NCBI GenBank assembly: GCA_029573925.1
Contig: JAKQBV010000001.1
Location: 1-10,794 of the forward strand
Length of the DNA stretch: 10,794 bases
From: a bacterium
Lineage (GTDB): Bacteria > UBP15 > UBA6099
Reading direction: 5' to 3'
Under the pieces are notes generated by a model, which saw only the letters and a program-made list of their open reading frames with translations, made no database searches and was not told the origin of the DNA. Shown one piece after another: positions 7,544-10,794 of this stretch (the first letter of the stretch is position 1; every line of letters begins with the position of its first letter). A program made the position numbers and the translations under genes.

Positions 7544-8465
7544 TCTGTAAAAACCTGTCTCCCGTTTTTATCGAATAGCCTCGTAAGAACGATTCCACAG
7601 GTTGCCGCTTTTTTCCTTCTCGTTGAATCTCTCTGATAGAAACCGCGCCCGAACCGGCGGCGACTATCAGGGACCCACCAGCCGCCTCGATTATCTCGCC
7701 GGGGGCCGCGTTTGTTGAAGCTGAATCTAGAGCGTCCACATTGAGAATTTTTAAAGCAGCGCCATTGTGCCATGTCGAGGCGGCCGGCCAAGGGTCGCAA
7801 CCGCGCACCAGATTCCTTATCTCAACCGCAGCGGATCTCCACTTAATTATTCCGTCTTCTCGCGTCAGCTTCGGGGCGTATGTCGCTTCTGATTCGTTCT
7901 GTGGCGCCGGAGTTATAGAATCAAAATTATTCAGGGTCTCCACTATTAGCCGCGAGCCGATCTCCGCCAACCTGTCATGAAGCGCGGACGCGGTGTCGTC
8001 CTGCAATATGGGCGTTTTCTCTTTCAGCAACATGTCTCCTGTGTCCATGCCTTCGTCAAGCAACATCGTCGTCACGCCGGTCTCTTTGTCTCCGTTTATT
8101 ATCGCCCTGTTAATAGGAGAAGCCCCTCTGAGCTTCGGCAAAAGAGAAGCGTGAACATTAACGGTTGCTTTTCTAGGGATATCAAGAACAACGCGTCGCA
8201 GAATCTGCCCGAATGCCACGACGACGATGAAATCCGGAGCGATCTCTCTTAGTATTTCCGCTGATTCTTCTGCGCGAGACGGTTGCAAAACCCTAATTCC
8301 GGCTTCTAACGCTAGAGATTTAACAGGAGATGGAATCAATAGATTGCCCCTGCCTTTGGGTCTGTCAGGCTGCGTGACGACCGCTTGCACATCCATTCCG
8401 GCCTCGATGATCGCGCGCAAGCTGTCCGCCGCAAATTCCGGAGTGCCCATGAAAATAATTCTCAT
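7536..8465 (-). CDS. fmt: Methionyl-tRNA formyltransferase
   Basis: Transfers a formyl group from 10-formyltetrahydrofolate to initiator Met-tRNA in the cytosol, preparing it for translation initiation. With the ATG at 8465 the protein has 309 residues, normal for Fmt. It opens with MRIIFMGTPEF, has the RPKGRG insertion loop (35-40) that contacts the tRNA acceptor stem, then VNVHASLLPKLRGASPI (102-118) and DEGMDTGD (137-144). The catalytic Asn103, His105 and Asp141 are all present. The C-terminal domain (about 205-309) has the usual IIKWRSAAVEIRNLVRG start. A GTG at 8474 would add three residues, but an AGGTG site six bases before the ATG favours the shorter form. The adjacent def gene found in many genomes is absent; upstream lies a divergent MarC-type gene instead. 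fmt is the first gene of the minus-strand block. Confidence 0.97.
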   Translation of the reverse strand: MRIIFMGTPEFAADSLRAIIEAGMDVQAVVTQPDRPKGRGNLLIPSPVKSLALEAGIRVLQPSRAEESAEILREIAPDFIVVVAFGQILRRVVLDIPRKATVNVHASLLPKLRGASPINRAIINGDKETGVTTMLLDEGMDTGDMLLKEKTPILQDDTASALHDRLAEIGSRLIVETLNNFDSITPAPQNESEATYAPKLTREDGIIKWRSAAVEIRNLVRGCDPWPAASTWHNGAALKILNVDALDSASTNAAPGEIIEAAGGSLIVAAGSGAVSIREIQREGKKRQPVESFLRGYSIKTGDRFLQNA

Positions 8466-8471
8466 CTCCGC

Positions 8472-8476
8472 CACCT
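8472..8476 (-). promoter_or_regulatory. Shine-Dalgarno site deciding the fmt start
   Basis: AGGTG (within AGAGGTGG) on the minus strand, six bases before the ATG at 8465. It overlaps the alternative GTG codon at 8474, which therefore is unlikely to be the start. Confidence 0.6.
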
Positions 8477-8490
8477 CTACGGAAACTATT

Positions 8491-8505
8491 ATGATTTATA
8501 ATCAT
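8491..8505. promoter_or_regulatory. Palindrome with an embedded -10-like hexamer between fmt and the MarC-type gene
   Basis: ATGATT-TAT-AATCAT is a perfect 6-base inverted repeat with a 3-base centre. It contains TATAAT (8497-8502) on the plus strand, and the minus strand offers TATAAA across the centre. It lies in the only divergent intergenic space of the window (112 bases). It could be a promoter core or an operator shared by both genes. I find no convincing -35 box 17 bases upstream on either strand, so the promoter reading is weak. Confidence 0.35.
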
Positions 8506-8577
8506 TACGATATAAATACGCGTCCGCATTTATTATCCTGCGGCGCAGTAACGATTGAAAAGGCGGGAACGGCGGTT

Positions 8578-9168
8578 ATGGAATTTCTGGAGAATCTTCT
8601 CAAAGCCTTTATTCCGATGTTTGTGGCGGTCGATGTTGTCGGCGTAACGCCTTTTTTTATCAATGTTACGCGCGGAATCAAAGGGAAGGCAAAGAAAAAA
8701 CTTATAGTGCAAAGCGTTATTACTGCCACATTAGTAACCGTAGCTTTTCTCTTCGTCGGTCAAGCTCTGTTCGATTTTTTAGGAATTGAAATACCTGACT
8801 TCATGATAGCGGGCGGAATTATAATTTTCATCATCGCTTCTCACGATCTTATTTCGAGGGAAAAAGCGAGAGTAACCGCCGATCCGACAATAGGCGTTGT
8901 CCCTCTCGGCACGCCGTTGCTTGCCGGGCCTGCCGTTCTCGCCACCGCAATAATCATAAACAAGCCTTACGGCCTGCCCGCCACGCTGATATCGATTCTA
9001 TTGAATTTCTTTGTTGCCGGAGTCGTATTTTACTTCTCCGACACAGTTTTGAAACTGCTGGGAGAAAACGGCTCCCGCGCCATGTCGAAGATCATGGCCC
9101 TCGTGCTGTGCGCGTTCGGCGTGATGATGATACGAAAAGGAATAATGACTATCGCAGGATTGATCTAG
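8578..9168 (+). CDS. MarC/UPF0056 family inner-membrane protein
   Basis: A 196-residue polytopic membrane protein of the MarC family, whose biochemical role is not established (the once-proposed multiple-antibiotic-resistance function was not upheld). About six membrane segments are visible, near residues 7-30, 44-66, 73-91, 106-127, 133-155 and 171-194. Conserved family features are VDVVGVTPFFINVTRG (18-33), the AGGIIIF helix (78-84) and VPLGTPLLAGPAVLAT (108-123), the last being the most diagnostic. The frame is open far upstream because it runs antisense through fmt. I place the start at the ATG at 8578 because MEFLENLLKAFIPMF matches where family members begin. AGGCGGG lies 10 bases before it. 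The gene diverges from fmt and converges on the fucosidase gene 32 bases downstream, so it is probably transcribed alone. Confidence 0.88.
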   Translation: MEFLENLLKAFIPMFVAVDVVGVTPFFINVTRGIKGKAKKKLIVQSVITATLVTVAFLFVGQALFDFLGIEIPDFMIAGGIIIFIIASHDLISREKARVTADPTIGVVPLGTPLLAGPAVLATAIIINKPYGLPATLISILLNFFVAGVVFYFSDTVLKLLGENGSRAMSKIMALVLCAFGVMMIRKGIMTIAGLI

Positions 9169-9200
9169 TTCAGCAAATCGCAGCATCGAGATTTTATCAA

Positions 9201-10496
9201 TCATCCCGTACCGCTCAATTTTAAAACCACCGGAAGCCGGCAATCGTCCATGTCTTCTTTTGAAAGTTCCACAATAATAGCGCCTTTATCATGCTTCCAC
9301 TTTAATTCTGTTCCACTGCTTAGCATGAAGATTTTTGTCTCGTTCGACGCAACCGGTTCGACAAGCCTGACAATATTTCCCCTGTTCAAATTTCGGATTA
9401 TCGCGAATAGATTCCCGTTCTTTTCCGTATAACGCACATCTGAGCCTTCGGAACTTTTCCTCCAAGGTTTAGTTCCGTATATACAATCGCCGTTCTTCTT
9501 GAGCCATGCTCCGATTTCATTAAGCCTTGTCACGCTCTGTGCCGGTATTCTGCCATTTCCGTCCGGGCCGATGTTTAATAGCAGATTACCGCCTCCAGAC
9601 GCGGCCCCGACTAATGTTGAGACCAACTCGCCTGCCGACTTCCAATCGCTGTCAAAACTTTTATATCCCCAAGAATTGTTCATGGTCATGCATGTTTCCC
9701 AATCTCCTTCCGGAGGACTGCCCGGCACGTATTGTTCGGGAGTCACATAATCGCCAAGTCGTTCGCGCGGCCGTATCTTCAAAAACGGCATGTGAGCGGC
9801 AAGCGGTTTGCCTGCCACGAAAGAATCCATTATCGTCCTTTTTCCAACACGGTCGTTGATGATGATACCCGGTTGGAGTTCCCGGCACATGCGCTCAACG
9901 TCGCGCCCATCTTTCATCGACCATTGAGCCATCCAATCGCCGTCAAAGAAGAGCGCGGATATTTTTCCGTAACCTGTGAGCAATTCCCTTAACTGCCCTT
10001 TTAGGAAATCCAAATATTTCGGATAGTTCGAAATAAACCCCAACGGCGCGGGCAGAGCTCCCCAGTTCCAATCCAATTGCGAATAGTAAATGCCGAATCG
10101 CAGTCCGACATTGCGGCAGGCTTCCGCCAACTCGGCAAGCGGGTCTCTTTTAAACGACGTGGCGTCATATATGTTGTAATCGGACAGTTTCGTGCGGTAC
10201 ATACTGAAACCATCATGGTGTTTAGCGGTTATGACCAAATATTTCATGCCCGCCGAAACAGCGAGTTCAGCCCATGTCCGCGCGTCAAATTCAACCGGAT
10301 TGAAATCGCGCGCTGTTTTTCTATATTGATTTTTCGGGATCAGACGCGACGCCATTATCCATTCGGAAGGAGAACTGTTCGCCCTTATGTTTTTCCAAGT
10401 TCCTCCGAGAAGCGAATAAAGCCCCCAGTGTATAAACATTCCGAATCTCGCTTCCCGCCACCACTTCATCCGGTCTTCGGATTCGATTTCGTTCAT
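9201..10496 (-). CDS. Alpha-L-fucosidase, glycoside hydrolase family 29, probably cytosolic
   Basis: Retaining glycosidase that removes alpha-linked L-fucose from oligosaccharides. In the 431-residue form started at the ATG at 10496, GH29 signatures run in order: FGMFIHWGLYS (18-28), TAKHHDGFSMY (90-100), YYSQLDW (137-143), ALFFDGDW (181-188), WETCMTMNNSWGY (266-278) and GGNLLLNIGPDGNG (302-315). Asp185 matches the family nucleophile. Glu267 is the best candidate acid/base, though that position varies in GH29. The C-terminal part (about 345-431) is a beta-rich domain. There is no signal peptide or lipobox, so the enzyme should act inside the cell on imported or endogenous fucosides. No fucose catabolic genes or transporters are near. 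In-frame starts at 10502 (ATG) and 10523 (GTG) are possible, but AAGGGG at 10505-10510 is best spaced for 10496. Specificity within GH29 cannot be told. Confidence 0.93.
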   Translation of the reverse strand: MNEIESEDRMKWWREARFGMFIHWGLYSLLGGTWKNIRANSSPSEWIMASRLIPKNQYRKTARDFNPVEFDARTWAELAVSAGMKYLVITAKHHDGFSMYRTKLSDYNIYDATSFKRDPLAELAEACRNVGLRFGIYYSQLDWNWGALPAPLGFISNYPKYLDFLKGQLRELLTGYGKISALFFDGDWMAQWSMKDGRDVERMCRELQPGIIINDRVGKRTIMDSFVAGKPLAAHMPFLKIRPRERLGDYVTPEQYVPGSPPEGDWETCMTMNNSWGYKSFDSDWKSAGELVSTLVGAASGGGNLLLNIGPDGNGRIPAQSVTRLNEIGAWLKKNGDCIYGTKPWRKSSEGSDVRYTEKNGNLFAIIRNLNRGNIVRLVEPVASNETKIFMLSSGTELKWKHDKGAIIVELSKEDMDDCRLPVVLKLSGTG

Positions 10497-10504
10497 GCTC
10501 ATCG

Positions 10505-10510
10505 CCCCTT
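10505..10510 (-). promoter_or_regulatory. Shine-Dalgarno site deciding the fucosidase start
   Basis: AAGGGG on the minus strand lies 8 bases before the ATG at 10496 and only 2 bases before the in-frame ATG at 10502, so 10496 is favoured. Confidence 0.55.
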
Positions 10511-10565
10511 CGTTTGTTTTCACTTAGACAATATTACCACCAAATAGCATGCCGCGGACTGTCGC

Positions 10566-10594
10566 AATCTGAATTGATCGACGATATCCGTCAA
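10566..10594 (-). promoter_or_regulatory. Weak candidate promoter for the fucosidase gene
   Basis: On the minus strand TTGACG (10589-10594) is followed after 17 bases by CAGATT (10566-10571). The -35 box is good and the -10 box poor. It lies between the rny terminator and the fucosidase start, where a promoter is needed because the upstream gene appears to be terminated. Confidence 0.3.
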
Positions 10595-10617
10595 CATCAA
10601 TTTCAAAACATAAAATA

Positions 10618-10650
10618 ACCGCCCCGTTTTTCAATATCTCCGGGGGCGGT
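10618..10650 (-). terminator. Rho-independent terminator downstream of rny
   Basis: On the minus strand the arms ACCGCCCC (10650-10643) and GGGGCGGT (10625-10618) form a perfect 8-base GC-rich stem with a 17-base loop, followed by the T-rich tail TATTTTATGTTTT. It begins 34 bases after the rny stop. The plus strand has no T-run after the hairpin, so it acts on minus-strand transcripts and separates rny from the fucosidase gene. Confidence 0.85.
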
Positions 10651-10684
10651 CATTGGTTTCTAAGCCTATATGTGATGTGACTAA

Positions 10685-10794
10685 TTACTTGGCATAGTCT
10701 ATCGCTCGTGTCTCTCGAAGCACGTTAATCTTTATCTGACCGGGATAAGAAAGATCGGATTCGATTTTTTTGGCGATATTTCGCGCAAGAAGTA
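10685..10794 (-). CDS. rny: Ribonuclease Y, C-terminal end only (5'-truncated)
   Basis: RNase Y is a membrane-anchored endoribonuclease that starts mRNA decay. Only the last 36 codons are in the window, the rest lying beyond the right edge. They are too few to stand out as a long frame but end in the highly conserved RNase Y tail. LARNIAKKIESDL is followed by SYPGQIKINVLRETRAIDYAK and a TAA stop, against the typical family ending A..IAKKIE..L.YPGQIKV.VIRETRA..YAK. The membrane, coiled-coil, KH and HD domains cannot be examined. A strong terminator follows directly, so rny ends its transcription unit. Confidence 0.93.
   Translation of the reverse strand, partial: LLARNIAKKIESDLSYPGQIKINVLRETRAIDYAK

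Noticed and set aside
9169..9200. Possible terminator between the convergent MarC-type and fucosidase genes
   Set aside because: No stable hairpin is visible in the 32 bases.
10077..10547. 156-codon plus-strand frame opposite the fucosidase gene
   Set aside because: Antisense shadow of an intact GH29 gene with no recognisable protein features.
1..10794. CRISPR array, tRNA, rRNA, insertion sequence or tandem repeat
   Set aside because: I found no spaced direct repeats, cloverleaf, rRNA-like sequence, transposase or terminal inverted repeats; nearly all of the window is protein coding.

Overview
The window looks like chromosomal DNA of an uncultured or poorly characterised bacterium of intermediate GC. 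It carries a broken-up version of the fmt-rsmB-(rlmN)-(stp)-prkC-(rsgA)-rpe housekeeping cluster best known from Firmicutes, plus an RNase Y gene, a MarC-type membrane protein, a fucosidase and two envelope-glycan membrane proteins. RNase Y and a PASTA-kinase architecture point away from Gammaproteobacteria. The O-antigen-ligase-like protein fits either a diderm envelope or a secreted polysaccharide. The sequence does not settle the phylum, and I see no rRNA, tRNA, CRISPR array or insertion sequence.

Layout. Positions 2-3200 (+) hold the 3' part of a Wzy/WaaL-like O-antigen ligase fused to TPR repeats, then a 717-residue GT-C-like membrane glycosyltransferase, probably co-transcribed. These converge, with a 14-base gap, on a minus-strand block read in the order fmt (7536-8465), rsmB (6149-7543), a PASTA-domain kinase-like protein (3912-5981) and rpe (3215-3877). 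fmt and rsmB overlap by 8 bases, a 167-base gap precedes the kinase-like gene, and 34 bases separate it from rpe. A MarC/UPF0056 membrane protein gene (8578-9168, +) diverges from fmt. It converges on a GH29 alpha-L-fucosidase gene (9201-10496, -). At the right edge lie a terminator and the last 36 codons of rny (RNase Y), both minus strand.

How the genes fit together. Fmt formylates initiator Met-tRNA, RsmB methylates 16S rRNA and Rpe serves the pentose phosphate pathway, so the minus-strand block is mainly translation and central metabolism with an envelope-sensing membrane protein embedded in it. The main observation is that this sensor has the full PrkC/PknB architecture (kinase fold, one membrane helix, three PASTA domains, C-terminal beta domain) but a kinase domain that has lost the HRD aspartate, the glycine-rich loop, the DFG glycine and the conserved P+1 threonine. 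The partner phosphatase gene stp, normally next to it, is also missing from the cluster. This suggests a PASTA-domain pseudokinase that binds cell-wall ligands and signals by binding partners rather than by phosphotransfer.
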